64,000 bases of DNA, taken from NCBI GenBank assembly GCA_000514715.1, contig AZWL01000001.1:620186-684185 (forward strand). The letters run 5' to 3'. A model generated the notes under the pieces. The model was not told the DNA's origin. It saw nothing but the letters and a program-made list of their open reading frames with translations, and did not search any database. This stretch comes from Streptomyces sp. CNH099 (GTDB lineage Bacteria > Actinomycetota > Actinomycetes > Streptomycetales > Streptomycetaceae). Below, piece by piece: positions 7,501 through 15,028 of this stretch (positions are counted from its first letter, which is position 1; each line of letters begins with the position of its first letter). The position numbers and the translations under genes are program-made.

Positions 7501-8187
7501 CTACCCGTCCTCGCCGTAGAGGCGGGCGACGTCCTTCGAGTCGAGCCACCCGCTGTACGCGGGCGACTTCGGCCAGCCCTCCGGCGAGTCCTGCCACTCC
7601 TCCTGCCGGCCGTACGGCAGCACGTCGACCAGCGGGAAGGTGTAGCTCAGCTGCTCGGTGCCGCGGCCGGTGGTGTGCCAGGTGCGGTAGACGGTGTCGC
7701 CGTCGCGCAGGAAGACGTTGAGCGCGAACCCGCCGCCGGGCGGGGCGTCGACGTCGGCGCCGAACGGGCTGTTCGCGGTGGAGTACCAGGTCATCTTGTT
7801 GCCGACGCGCTTCTTGTACGCGAGCGCCTCGTCGATCGGGCCCTGCGTGACGATGACGAACCGCGCGTCGTAGGGCTCCAGGAAGTCCAGCCGGGCGAAC
7901 TGCGCGGTGTAGCTCGTGCAGCCCCCGCACTGCCACTCCTTGCCCTCGAACCACATGTGGTTGTAGACGATCAGCTGGGACCTGCCGTCGAAGATGTCGA
8001 CCAGCCGGACCGGCCCGTCCGCGCCCTCCAGGGTGTAGTCGGGCATCTCGACCATCGGCAGCCGGCGCCGCTGCGCGGCGATGGCGTCCAGCTCCCGGGT
8101 CGCGGCCTTCTCCCGGACGCGCAGTTCGTCCAGCTCGCGCCGCCACGTCCCGGCGTCGGTGACGGGCGGCAGTGCCTTGGCGGTCAT
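7501..8187 (-). CDS. DUF899 thioredoxin-fold family protein
   Basis: The 228-residue protein is a clear DUF899 member: LPMVEMPDYTLEGADGPV, the conserved NHMWF segment, the cysteine pair QCGGCT (about residues 95-100), and YSTANSPFGAD. The family has a thioredoxin-like fold and presumably redox activity, but no defined substrate. ATG 8187 has GGAGGAA 5 bases upstream. It is convergent with the MarR gene (34-base gap) and follows the methyltransferase on the same strand with a 62-base gap containing its own ribosome site. Confidence 0.85.
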   Translation of the reverse strand: MTAKALPPVTDAGTWRRELDELRVREKAATRELDAIAAQRRRLPMVEMPDYTLEGADGPVRLVDIFDGRSQLIVYNHMWFEGKEWQCGGCTSYTAQFARLDFLEPYDARFVIVTQGPIDEALAYKKRVGNKMTWYSTANSPFGADVDAPPGGGFALNVFLRDGDTVYRTWHTTGRGTEQLSYTFPLVDVLPYGRQEEWQDSPEGWPKSPAYSGWLDSKDVARLYGEDG

Positions 8188-8249
8188 GGTGTTCCTCCGG
8201 CGTTCGGGAATTCCCTTCCGTACGGGTAGACCGCCCGGCCCGGCGGAAC

Positions 8250-9080
8250 TCATCGGTGAGCGCGGTGGCACTCGGTCACGTACGGCATCGCCGCCGGCCG
8301 CTCCGCCGCGAGCAGCGCGCGCACCCGGTCCAGCAGACGGGCGCGTACGGCGGGCGCCAGGGTGATCACGTAGCTGCGGGACGTGACCATGTCGACGATC
8401 CCGTCGGCCGACACCGGGTGGCGCCAGCGGAAGTCGCGCCGCTCGACCGGGCCGAACGGCGCGCCGACGCGGTCCGCCTGCCGGTCCTCTGCGGGCGCCG
8501 CGGCGTGGTCGCGCAGGATGCAGCCCAGCTCCGCGACCCAGGGCACCGACTCGTCGCGGCTGTTCCACACCAGGGCGAGCCGGCCGCCGGGGCGGAGCAC
8601 CCGGGCGGCCTCCGGGACGGCGCGCGCGGGGTCGACCCAGTGCCACGCCTGGGCGCAGACGACCGCGTCCGCGCTCGCGCCGGGCAGGGGTATCGCCTCG
8701 GCGGTGCCGTCGAGCACCCGCACGCCGGGGAGCACGCGGGCGAACTCCTCCCGCATGCCGGCCGAGGGCTCCACGGCGACGAGTTCCCGGCCGGGAGCGC
8801 GCAGCGCGCGGGTCAGCTTGCCGGTGCCGGCGCCGAGGTCGACCACCGCGCGGGCGGCGTCGGGCACCAGCCAGGCCGCCGCCTCGGGCGGGTAGGGCGG
8901 GCGACCGCGCTCGTAGGCGCCGGCCGCGGCTCCGAACGAGGCGGCCTGGCGGCTCTTCCCGCTCCCTCCGCCCTGCTCCGGCTGCTCCGGCGGCTCCGGC
9001 GGCTCCGGCTGCTCCGGCGGCTCCGAGGGCTCCGGGCGTTCCCGGCCGTTCCGCTCACCCTGCCCGTGCGTCGAGGTCAT
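8250..9080 (-). CDS. Class I SAM-dependent methyltransferase
   Basis: The 276-residue protein starts with a Pro/Glu-rich low-complexity tail (about residues 15-36), followed by a methyltransferase domain of the UbiE/type 11 kind. SAM-binding VVDLGAGTGKLT lies at about residues 75-86, with the acidic loop VAVEPSAGM, motif II AWHWVD and motif III LRPGGRLALVWNSRD. The substrate is unknown. ATG 9080 is used; ATG 9089 is also possible. Either start lies inside the 3' end of the XRE regulator gene (stop at 9055), so the two are probably translationally coupled. Confidence 0.8.
   Translation of the reverse strand: MTSTHGQGERNGRERPEPSEPPEQPEPPEPPEQPEQGGGSGKSRQAASFGAAAGAYERGRPPYPPEAAAWLVPDAARAVVDLGAGTGKLTRALRAPGRELVAVEPSAGMREEFARVLPGVRVLDGTAEAIPLPGASADAVVCAQAWHWVDPARAVPEAARVLRPGGRLALVWNSRDESVPWVAELGCILRDHAAAPAEDRQADRVGAPFGPVERRDFRWRHPVSADGIVDMVTSRSYVITLAPAVRARLLDRVRALLAAERPAAMPYVTECHRAHR
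8973..9034. repeat. Pro/Glu coding micro-repeat in the methyltransferase N-terminus
   Basis: A short tandem of CTCCGG-type triplet-phased units encodes alternating PP-E-Q/P residues. It is likely a disordered tail prone to slippage, with no enzymatic role evident. Confidence 0.55.
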
Positions 9081-9951
9081 GTCCGGCATCGTGCCAGGCG
9101 TCCGCCCGCTGCACCTGGGCGGCCAGCAGCCGGAGCGCGTCGGCGGAGGCGGCGTCGCCCGGGGTGTAGACCTCCAGCCGGTGGTCGGGGCTCTCGGGCT
9201 GGAGCCAGACCTGGTAGTCGACGTGGAGCGCGCCGACGGTGGGGTGCCGCAGGTGCATCGCGCCCACGGTGCAGTCGGCGACGTCGCCCCTGGCCCACAG
9301 CGCGGCGAAGTCCGCGCTGCCCATGGCGAGTTCGCCGATCAGCTCGGCGAGGCGGGCGTCGGCCGGGTAGCGGCCGGCGGTCAGCCGCAGGTACGCGGCG
9401 TGGACGCGGGCCAGCTCCGCCCAGTTGGCGTGCTGGTCCCGGACCAGCGGGTCGAGGAAGAACATCCGGGGGACGGACGGGCGGCGCGCGGGGTCGCGGG
9501 GCGCGTCGAAGCCGACGTGTTCGGCGACGAGCGCGTGGCCGGTGCGGTTCCAGGCCAGCACGTCGCCGCGGCGGCCCAGCACGACGGCGGGCGTGGACTC
9601 GTCCAGGGACCGCAGCAGCGCCAGCACCCGGGGGTGCGGCTGCTCGGGGGCGGGGCGGACCAGCCGCGGCGCGGTGGGCCGGACGGCGAGGTTGTGCAGG
9701 TGGACCGTCTCGACCGGGTCCAGCCGCAGCACGCGGGCGAGCGCGTCGAGGACCTGCCGGGACGCGGTGCCGGCCTGCCCCTGCTCCAGCCGCGTGTAGT
9801 AGCCGGCGCTCACCCCGGCGAGCTGCGCGAGCTCCTCCCGGCGCAGGCCCGGCACCCGGCGGGCGCCGCCGTACGTTTCGAGTCCGGCGGCGGCGGGCGT
9901 GATCCGGTCGCGGCGGCTCTTCAGGTACGCCCCGAGGCTCTCCGTCTCCAT
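9055..9951 (-). CDS. XRE-family regulator with MmyB-like ligand-binding domain
   Basis: This 298-residue regulator has an N-terminal HTH (about residues 30-90; VPGLRREELAQLAGVSAGYYTRLEQGQ is the hallmark of the family) and a C-terminal MmyB-like PAS-type domain (about 115-285; AVVLGRRGDVLAWN, LVRDQHANWAELA, HPTVGALHVDYQVW). Members of this family bind fatty acids or other small ligands and often control a divergent dehydrogenase or transporter. Here the divergent partner is the MFS gene at 10066, and a perfect inverted repeat lies between them. ATG 9951 begins the conserved region. Confidence 0.88.
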   Translation of the reverse strand: METESLGAYLKSRRDRITPAAAGLETYGGARRVPGLRREELAQLAGVSAGYYTRLEQGQAGTASRQVLDALARVLRLDPVETVHLHNLAVRPTAPRLVRPAPEQPHPRVLALLRSLDESTPAVVLGRRGDVLAWNRTGHALVAEHVGFDAPRDPARRPSVPRMFFLDPLVRDQHANWAELARVHAAYLRLTAGRYPADARLAELIGELAMGSADFAALWARGDVADCTVGAMHLRHPTVGALHVDYQVWLQPESPDHRLEVYTPGDAASADALRLLAAQVQRADAWHDAGHDLDARAG

Positions 9952-9990
9952 GTCCCCGAGGCTACGCGGGCGCCGGGCGGGGGTCGCCGG

Positions 9991-10021
9991 CCGTGGGTAT
10001 CCCCGCCGGGTGTACCCACGG
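9991..10021. promoter_or_regulatory. Perfect inverted repeat between XRE regulator and MFS pump
   Basis: CCGTGGGTA (9991-9999) and TACCCACGG (10013-10021) are exact reverse complements separated by 13 bases. Arm centres are 22 bases apart, about two helical turns, suiting a dimeric repressor on one DNA face. It lies in the 114-base gap between divergent starts, so it can control both genes. Confidence 0.65.
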
Positions 10022-10065
10022 TGCGGGGATGGCTGCCGGCCGGGCGGCGGAGCACCGTCGTGGCC

Positions 10066-11604
10066 ATGGACGTACGCCCTGCTTCCCCCTCCCCCGGCCC
10101 TTCCGCCGCTCCGCCGCCCGGGCTGCGGGCGTGGCTCGGCCTGCTCGTGGTGCTCGGCCCGGTGCTGCTGGTCGCGATGGACGGCTCGGTGCTGTTCCTG
10201 GCGATGGCCCGGATCTCCGCCGACCTGTCGCCGTCCGCGGACCAGGCGCTGTGGATCCTCGACGGCTACGGGTTCGCGGTCGGCTCCCTGCTCATCGCGT
10301 TCGGCGCGATCGGCGACCGCTACGGGCGGCTCCGGCTGCTGATGACCGGCGCGGCGGTGTTCGGCGCCGCCTCGGCGGGTGCGGCGTTCGCGCCGTCGGC
10401 GGAGCTGCTGATCGTGTTCCGGGCGCTGATGGGCGTGGCCGGCGCCACGCTGCTGCCGTCGGCGCTCGCGGTGCTGAGCGAGCTGTTCCCCGACGCGCGG
10501 CGGCGCGCGCAGGCGATCGGGATCTTCGCCGCGGCCTTCGCCGCCGGCTTCGCGATCGGCCCGGTCGTCGGCGGCCAGTTGCTCGCCCACTTCCGGTGGG
10601 GCTCGGTGTTCCTGATCAACCTGCCGGTCGTCACGCTGTTCCTGCTGCTGGCCCCGCGGCTGCTGCGCGAGGTGCGCGCCTCGGGGCAGGGGCGCGTCGA
10701 CGCGCCGAGCGTGCTGCTCTCCGCCGCGGGCATCCTGCTGACCGTCTACGGGATCAAGCGGTCGGCGGCCGAGGGGCTCGCGGCCGTGCCGCTCGTCGCG
10801 GGCGGCGCGGGCGTGGCCGTGCTGTGGTGGTTCGTACGCCGGCAGCTACGGCTGGCGTACCCGCTGATCGACTTCCGCCTCTTCCGCGACCGGGTGTTCG
10901 CGGTCGCGGCGATCACCGGGCTGCTGCCGCTGGCCGCCTGGTCGGCGGTGGCGTACCTCGGCGGGATCTACCTGCAGTCCGTCCGCGGGTTCGACGTCTT
11001 CGACGCGGCGCTCGTCGCGCTCCCCGGCGCCGTCGTGCTCACCGTCACCTGCGTCGTCACCCCGGCGGTGGTCGCCCGCACGGGCACCCGGGCCGCGCTG
11101 CTGGCCTGCCACCTCCTCATCGCCGGGGGGCTGCTGCTGGTCCTGCCCACGAGCGCCTCGGGCGGCACCGGCTGGTACGTCGCGGCCACCGTCGTCACCG
11201 GCGTCGGCTACGGCATCTCGTTCGCCGTCGTCGCCGACACGGCCGTCGCGGCGGTGCCCCCGGAGCGCGCCGGGTCGGCGGGGGCGATCGCCGAGACGAG
11301 CAACGAGCTCGGCAACGCCCTCGGCATCGCGCTGCTCGGCTCGCTCGCGGCGCTGGTCTTCCGGCTGCGGGGGCCGGACCTCGCCGGCACGCTCACCGAG
11401 ACGCTGCAGGTGCCGGGGATCACCGCGGCGGCGGCCGGGGACGCGGAGTCCGCCTTCGTCACCGGCCTGCACGCCGCCGCGCTGGTCGCGGCGCTGCTGC
11501 ACGCCGCGCTTGCCGCGTTCACCCTGCGGCACCTGCCGCGGGACGGGAGACGGGCGGGGGCCGCGGACCCGGCCGGGGCCGCGGCCCGGGGGCCCGCCGG
11601 GTGA
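10066..11604 (+). CDS. MFS drug:H+ antiporter, 14-helix DHA2 type
   Basis: The 512-residue integral membrane protein has about 14 hydrophobic helices. DHA2 signatures are visible: LLVAMDGSVLFLAMA in helix 1, GDRYGRLRLL between helices 2 and 3 (motif A), FRALMGVAGATLLPSALAVL (motif B), and GIFAAAFAAGFAIGPVVGG (antiporter motif C). It resembles SmvA-like exporters of cationic compounds. The substrate cannot be assigned. It is transcribed away from the XRE regulator and presumably repressed by it. ATG 10066 directly precedes the first helix. The gene is convergent with the NmrA-like gene with an 18-base gap. Confidence 0.88.
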   Translation: MDVRPASPSPGPSAAPPPGLRAWLGLLVVLGPVLLVAMDGSVLFLAMARISADLSPSADQALWILDGYGFAVGSLLIAFGAIGDRYGRLRLLMTGAAVFGAASAGAAFAPSAELLIVFRALMGVAGATLLPSALAVLSELFPDARRRAQAIGIFAAAFAAGFAIGPVVGGQLLAHFRWGSVFLINLPVVTLFLLLAPRLLREVRASGQGRVDAPSVLLSAAGILLTVYGIKRSAAEGLAAVPLVAGGAGVAVLWWFVRRQLRLAYPLIDFRLFRDRVFAVAAITGLLPLAAWSAVAYLGGIYLQSVRGFDVFDAALVALPGAVVLTVTCVVTPAVVARTGTRAALLACHLLIAGGLLLVLPTSASGGTGWYVAATVVTGVGYGISFAVVADTAVAAVPPERAGSAGAIAETSNELGNALGIALLGSLAALVFRLRGPDLAGTLTETLQVPGITAAAAGDAESAFVTGLHAAALVAALLHAALAAFTLRHLPRDGRRAGAADPAGAAARGPAG

Positions 11605-11622
11605 GGCGCCGGGCCCGGCGGA

Positions 11623-12531
11623 TCAGCCGGCGGCGCCCTCCGCCCCGTCGCGCATCGCCGCGTCGAGCGCCGGCCGCAGGTGGGCGTACGCCCAGGCGGC
11701 GAGCGTGGTGGGCGTGGTGGTGAGCACGTCGCGCGGCTGCTCGGGGACGAGGTCCCGGGTGCCGGCGGCCATCCCGGCGATGGCCGCCACGGCGCCGGGC
11801 GGCAGCCCGGCCGCGCCCAGGGCCTCGCGTACGTCGTCGTCGCCGACCGCCCGCACCCGCACCGGCCGGCCCAGGGCCCCGGTGAGGATCTCCGCGACCT
11901 GCACGAAGCTCAGGTCCTCGGGCCCGTGCACGCCCTGCACCACGCGCCCCTTCCAGTCCTCGGCGAGCAGCCGGGCGGCGACGACGTCGCCGATGTCGCG
12001 CGGGTCGACCCACGCCATGGGGCGCTCCGGGTGGAACTGGGTGGGCAGCACGCCCCGGGCCAGGTCGTCCAGGGACATGGCGAGGTTGCTGAAGAAGTAG
12101 CCGCAGCGCAGGTGCAGGGTGTCGGCGCCGGTGGCGTCGAGGCTCTCCTCGATGCGCCCGAGTGCGTCGATGTGCCCGGCGCCCCGGCGCAGTTCGGCCC
12201 CGACGCTGCTGAGCAGCACGACCCGCGCGACGTCGCCGGCGCGGGCGGCCTCGACGACGCCGGCGGCGGCCTGCTCGGAGGCCGCCACCGGGTCGGCCCC
12301 GGTGGGAGGGGTCGGGTCGACCCAGAAGACGGTCCGCGCCCCGGCGGTCGCGGCGCGGACGAACGCGGTGTCGGTGAGGTCGCCGCGCCGTACGTCGACG
12401 AGGTCGCGGGTCGCCGGGTCCAGCCGCGCGGGGTCGCGCACGAGCACCCGGGGGCGTACGCCGGCCTGCAGCAGGAGGCGTACGGCGCGGGATCCGACGC
12501 GGCCGGTGGGGGTGGTGACGGCAATGGTCAT
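11623..12531 (-). CDS. NmrA-like NAD(P)-binding protein (atypical SDR)
   Basis: This 302-residue protein has a Rossmann fold with the NmrA/QOR2-type start TIAVTTPTGRVGSRAVRLLL and an arginine-rich second strand (VRDPARL) expected to hold NADP. There is no YxxxK active-site pair. Other conserved parts are VDPTPPTGADPV, VVLLSSVGAE and PMAWVDPRDIGDVVA. Such proteins act as redox sensors or quinone oxidoreductases; which applies here is unknown. ATG 12531 has GAGAGG about 8 bases upstream. It lies downstream of the haloperoxidase-like gene but behind a strong terminator, so it is probably separate. Confidence 0.82.
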   Translation of the reverse strand: MTIAVTTPTGRVGSRAVRLLLQAGVRPRVLVRDPARLDPATRDLVDVRRGDLTDTAFVRAATAGARTVFWVDPTPPTGADPVAASEQAAAGVVEAARAGDVARVVLLSSVGAELRRGAGHIDALGRIEESLDATGADTLHLRCGYFFSNLAMSLDDLARGVLPTQFHPERPMAWVDPRDIGDVVAARLLAEDWKGRVVQGVHGPEDLSFVQVAEILTGALGRPVRVRAVGDDDVREALGAAGLPPGAVAAIAGMAAGTRDLVPEQPRDVLTTTPTTLAAWAYAHLRPALDAAMRDGAEGAAG

Positions 12532-12635
12532 GGAGGGTGCCTCTCGTGTCTCGGCTCCCCGTCACCGTAGAGGCGCATGCGGACAGTTCCCGACCTCTTG
12601 GACCCCGGCGGGCGAGGCGCCGCCGGGTGTCCCGG

Positions 12636-12664
12636 CTCCGCCCCGGTGCCGCACCGGGGCGGAG
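12636..12664. terminator. Hairpin terminator of the haloperoxidase-like gene
   Basis: CTCCGCCCCGGTGC (12636-12649) and its exact reverse complement (12651-12664) form a 14-bp stem around one base. It begins 12 bases past the minus-strand stop at 12677. Confidence 0.75.
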
Positions 12665-12676
12665 GGAGGCCGGGGC

Positions 12677-14200
12677 TCAGCGGCGGCCCTGGATGTACGG
12701 CTGCATGAAGTCGTAGAACCGGTCGGCGACCTCGGTGCCGATCCGCTCCCCCTCCAGGACCGACGGGACGAAGTGGACGCCGCCCCAGACCCGGCTCATG
12801 CCGCACTGCCTGGTCCAGTCGGTCCAGTTGTCCCACCGCAGCGTGAGGTCCCTGCCGGGGGTCAGCCCGGGCTCGATCTCCGAGGAGCCCTGCGGGAAGA
12901 CGAAGGTGATGTCGGCCTCGTCGGTGCCGTTGAAGCGGCGGCCGACCTGGGCGCCGGCCGCGCAGATGCTGCCCGAGGCCGAGGGGTACTCGGGGTGGTC
13001 CGCCGTGTTCAGGTAGCTCCTCCACTGGTCGGCGGGCATGTCCGTGACCGTGCCCTTGCCGGGGCCGCCCCAGGCGGTGACGTGGCGGTCGCCGTACACG
13101 TGGCGGATGGCGCTGAACGGGCGCACCGCGTCGTACCTGCGCTTGTCCCGGAAGATGGCGATCATCGTGTCGAAGATGGCGAGGTTCGCGGTCGCGCCGC
13201 GGACGACGGACTCGCCGAGGTCCACCTCCTCCAGCCGCAGTCCGAGGCCCAGACCCACGCTGACGCCGTCGAACTTGTCGTCGAAGGACTCCGCGAGCAT
13301 CTTCTGCTCGTCCGTCAGGGCGGCGGATATCGCGAGCACCTCGTCGACCTGCTTCTTGTACGCGCGCCTGTCCCGGTGGTCGCTCGCGGACGGCGGCGGG
13401 GCGCCGAACCTCCGCGGGTCGGGGCCGATCGGCTTGGCACGGCCCATCTGCGGGGTGACGAACTGCTGGATGCGGAAGATGCCGTTTCCGGGGGTGGTGA
13501 AGCCGGGCTGCCAGCGGGAGGGGTTGCGCAGCCGGTAGACCGTGTTCACGGGCTCGTAGTCGGTGTAGTCGGCGTAGGGCCGGCGGTGGTAACGGCGGCC
13601 GCCCTCGTCGCCGAGGAGGTTCATGCCGTCCCTGGCGCGGTTGTCGAGCACCCGCCGCGCGGCGAGGTTGCCGATGCCGGAGGGGGTGGTCTCGTTCTCC
13701 CGGTCGTCGTCCGGGTCGAGGCCGACGTTGCTCAGCATCTCGCGCCACTTGTCGGCGCGGGAGGGCACGACGGCGTGGAGGACCCGGTGGATGGCGTACA
13801 GAAGGGCGATGTTGCCGTTCCTGTTGGTGGACCGCTCGGACGCGGGCCGGCGCGGGATGTCCGAGTAGAGGCCGACGGCGGTCGGGTGGTAAGGGGCGTA
13901 CGCGTCGAAGAACGACGCCCACTCGATGGCCGCGAAGTGGGTGAAGACCGTGGCGTCGTTGCCCAGGGGCGTCAGCGCCTCCCGGAGGTACGGCGGCATG
14001 AACGTGAAGACGTACCCGAGGGCGTTGCCGTTGTCGAAGTCGAAGTCCGCGCCGTCGCCGTCGCGGGCGCCGGCGCCGGTCCGGTCCGCCGCGGCCGCGC
14101 TGCCCGGAAGCAGCGGAGCGGCAGCCGCGGCGGTGCCCATCGCGACGAGACCCCGGCGGGAGAGGCGGCTGCCCGTGGCGGCTGCGGGTCTTTCGGACAT
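12677..14200 (-). CDS. Tat-exported vanadium-haloperoxidase/PAP2-like protein
   Basis: The 507-residue protein starts with a twin-arginine signal (SRRGLVAMG, about residues 15-23) and an Ala-rich stretch. The C-terminal part follows the acid phosphatase/vanadium-haloperoxidase order: DKRRYDAVRPFSAI (about 350), PEYPSASGS (about 406) and SRVWGGVHF (about 473). In the second motif the acid-base His of PSGH is a Ser, and the third motif keeps the His that would bind vanadate or phosphate. Activity may be altered or lost. The N-terminal half resembles the DUF6851-type region of bacterial relatives (inferred by eye). ATG 14200 has AGGAGG 8 bases upstream; GTG 14236 is less likely. Confidence 0.75.
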   Translation of the reverse strand: MSERPAAATGSRLSRRGLVAMGTAAAAAPLLPGSAAAADRTGAGARDGDGADFDFDNGNALGYVFTFMPPYLREALTPLGNDATVFTHFAAIEWASFFDAYAPYHPTAVGLYSDIPRRPASERSTNRNGNIALLYAIHRVLHAVVPSRADKWREMLSNVGLDPDDDRENETTPSGIGNLAARRVLDNRARDGMNLLGDEGGRRYHRRPYADYTDYEPVNTVYRLRNPSRWQPGFTTPGNGIFRIQQFVTPQMGRAKPIGPDPRRFGAPPPSASDHRDRRAYKKQVDEVLAISAALTDEQKMLAESFDDKFDGVSVGLGLGLRLEEVDLGESVVRGATANLAIFDTMIAIFRDKRRYDAVRPFSAIRHVYGDRHVTAWGGPGKGTVTDMPADQWRSYLNTADHPEYPSASGSICAAGAQVGRRFNGTDEADITFVFPQGSSEIEPGLTPGRDLTLRWDNWTDWTRQCGMSRVWGGVHFVPSVLEGERIGTEVADRFYDFMQPYIQGRR

Positions 14201-14339
14201 GTGTCGGCCTCCTGGCTCGCGTTCGCTGAACGCCACCCCGCTCGGTGCGGTGGGGGATGCACAATCAGATGGAACGTGCAGGCCGGGGCGGCTCGACCCT
14301 GCGCCGCTAAACGTACATGTGGACGCCCTCCTCCCTATA

Positions 14340-14355
14340 TGGCACGTTCATGCCA
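14340..14355. promoter_or_regulatory. Imperfect palindrome upstream of the haloperoxidase-like gene
   Basis: TGGCA (14340-14344) and TGCCA (14351-14355) form a 16-base dyad next to an AT-rich TATATGG. It lies 140 bases upstream of ATG 14200, in a 195-base gap that otherwise shows no gene. It is a possible operator or promoter element. Confidence 0.3.
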
Positions 14356-14395
14356 CGAAACCGTGATCCCGGGTCTGCCGGTGCGGCCGACCGGC

Positions 14396-14668
14396 TCAGT
14401 CGGTCGTGGCCGTCTTGCCGGCCCGTGCCTTCTTGGTGCTCTGGCGCGGCACGTCCGCCTCAGCGCTGACGTCCGAGGCGAACGCCTCCGCGCTCGCCTC
14501 GGCGGCGATGTCGCTGATGTCCTCGTTGATCTCGTGCGCGGCCCGTTTCACATCGACCGCCAGTTTTACCGACGTCTTGATGGTGCCGCGGACGACCGGC
14601 CGCACCACTTTCTTGATAAGCGGTGCCGATACCGCACCGACCAAAAACACGGGAAGCACGGGTAGCAT
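14396..14668 (-). CDS. DUF5132-like small membrane-associated protein
   Basis: The 90-residue protein has a hydrophobic start (MLPVLPVFLVGAVSAPL) and an amphipathic basic helix KKVVRPVVRGTIKTSVKLA. An acidic Ala-rich helix follows (HEINEDISDIAAEASAEA), then a Lys-rich tail. This matches the DUF5132 family of small Streptomyces proteins, whose function is unknown and which have been noted near gas-vesicle-like or spore genes in other genomes (memory only). ATG 14668 is chosen because it begins the hydrophobic segment, with GAGAGGGG about 12 bases upstream; GTG 14701 would add 11 residues. A short GCCGGT/ACCGGC stem follows the stop (14377-14395). Confidence 0.65.
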   Translation of the reverse strand: MLPVLPVFLVGAVSAPLIKKVVRPVVRGTIKTSVKLAVDVKRAAHEINEDISDIAAEASAEAFASDVSAEADVPRQSTKKARAGKTATTD

Positions 14669-14835
14669 TTTCGGTGCCCACCCCTCTCGATATTCGTTCA
14701 CGTTCCCCGTCTGCCAGTTCCGAGCCTAACCGACGAGGCCAATAGCGAACCATCTGACCTGCGAGTATTCACTCTTTCGAGTGCCGCGGGATTGATTTGA
14801 TCTTTCGCTTCTCCGGGTGGCCTATCGTTTCCCGC

Positions 14836-15021
14836 GTGGACGAACAGGAAAACCGGGAAGACGGCGTTGTCTATTCCGCGGAACTGCGGCACGCGGACGG
14901 CGAGTATTTCCTCACCATCAACGACCACCTGGGCGACAGGACCGAAGTCTTCCCGGTGTCGCGCAAGGCCGTGAAGAGAATCCCGCTCTACCTTTCCGCG
15001 CTCCGGAGCAAACTCCCCTGA
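14836..15021 (+). CDS. Small unknown protein (61 aa)
   Basis: I do not recognise this family. The frame has strong G/C third positions and a sensible amino-acid mix, unlike the opposite strand. It is a compact acidic protein with a likely beta-hairpin core: VVYSAELRHADGEYFLTIN, then TEVFPVSRKAVKRIPLYLSA. GTG 14836 is the likely start; there is no clear ribosome site, so it may be leaderless. It is divergent from the DUF5132 gene across an unusually AT-rich gap and convergent with the acyl-CoA dehydrogenase 7 bases away. Confidence 0.5.
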   Translation: MDEQENREDGVVYSAELRHADGEYFLTINDHLGDRTEVFPVSRKAVKRIPLYLSALRSKLP

Positions 15022-15028
15022 GCCGTCG

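Noticed and set aside
14698..14928. Possible 76-residue minus-strand gene opposite the small protein at 14836
   Set aside because: No ribosome site, poor third-position bias, and it overlaps both the DUF5132 upstream region and a better plus-strand frame.
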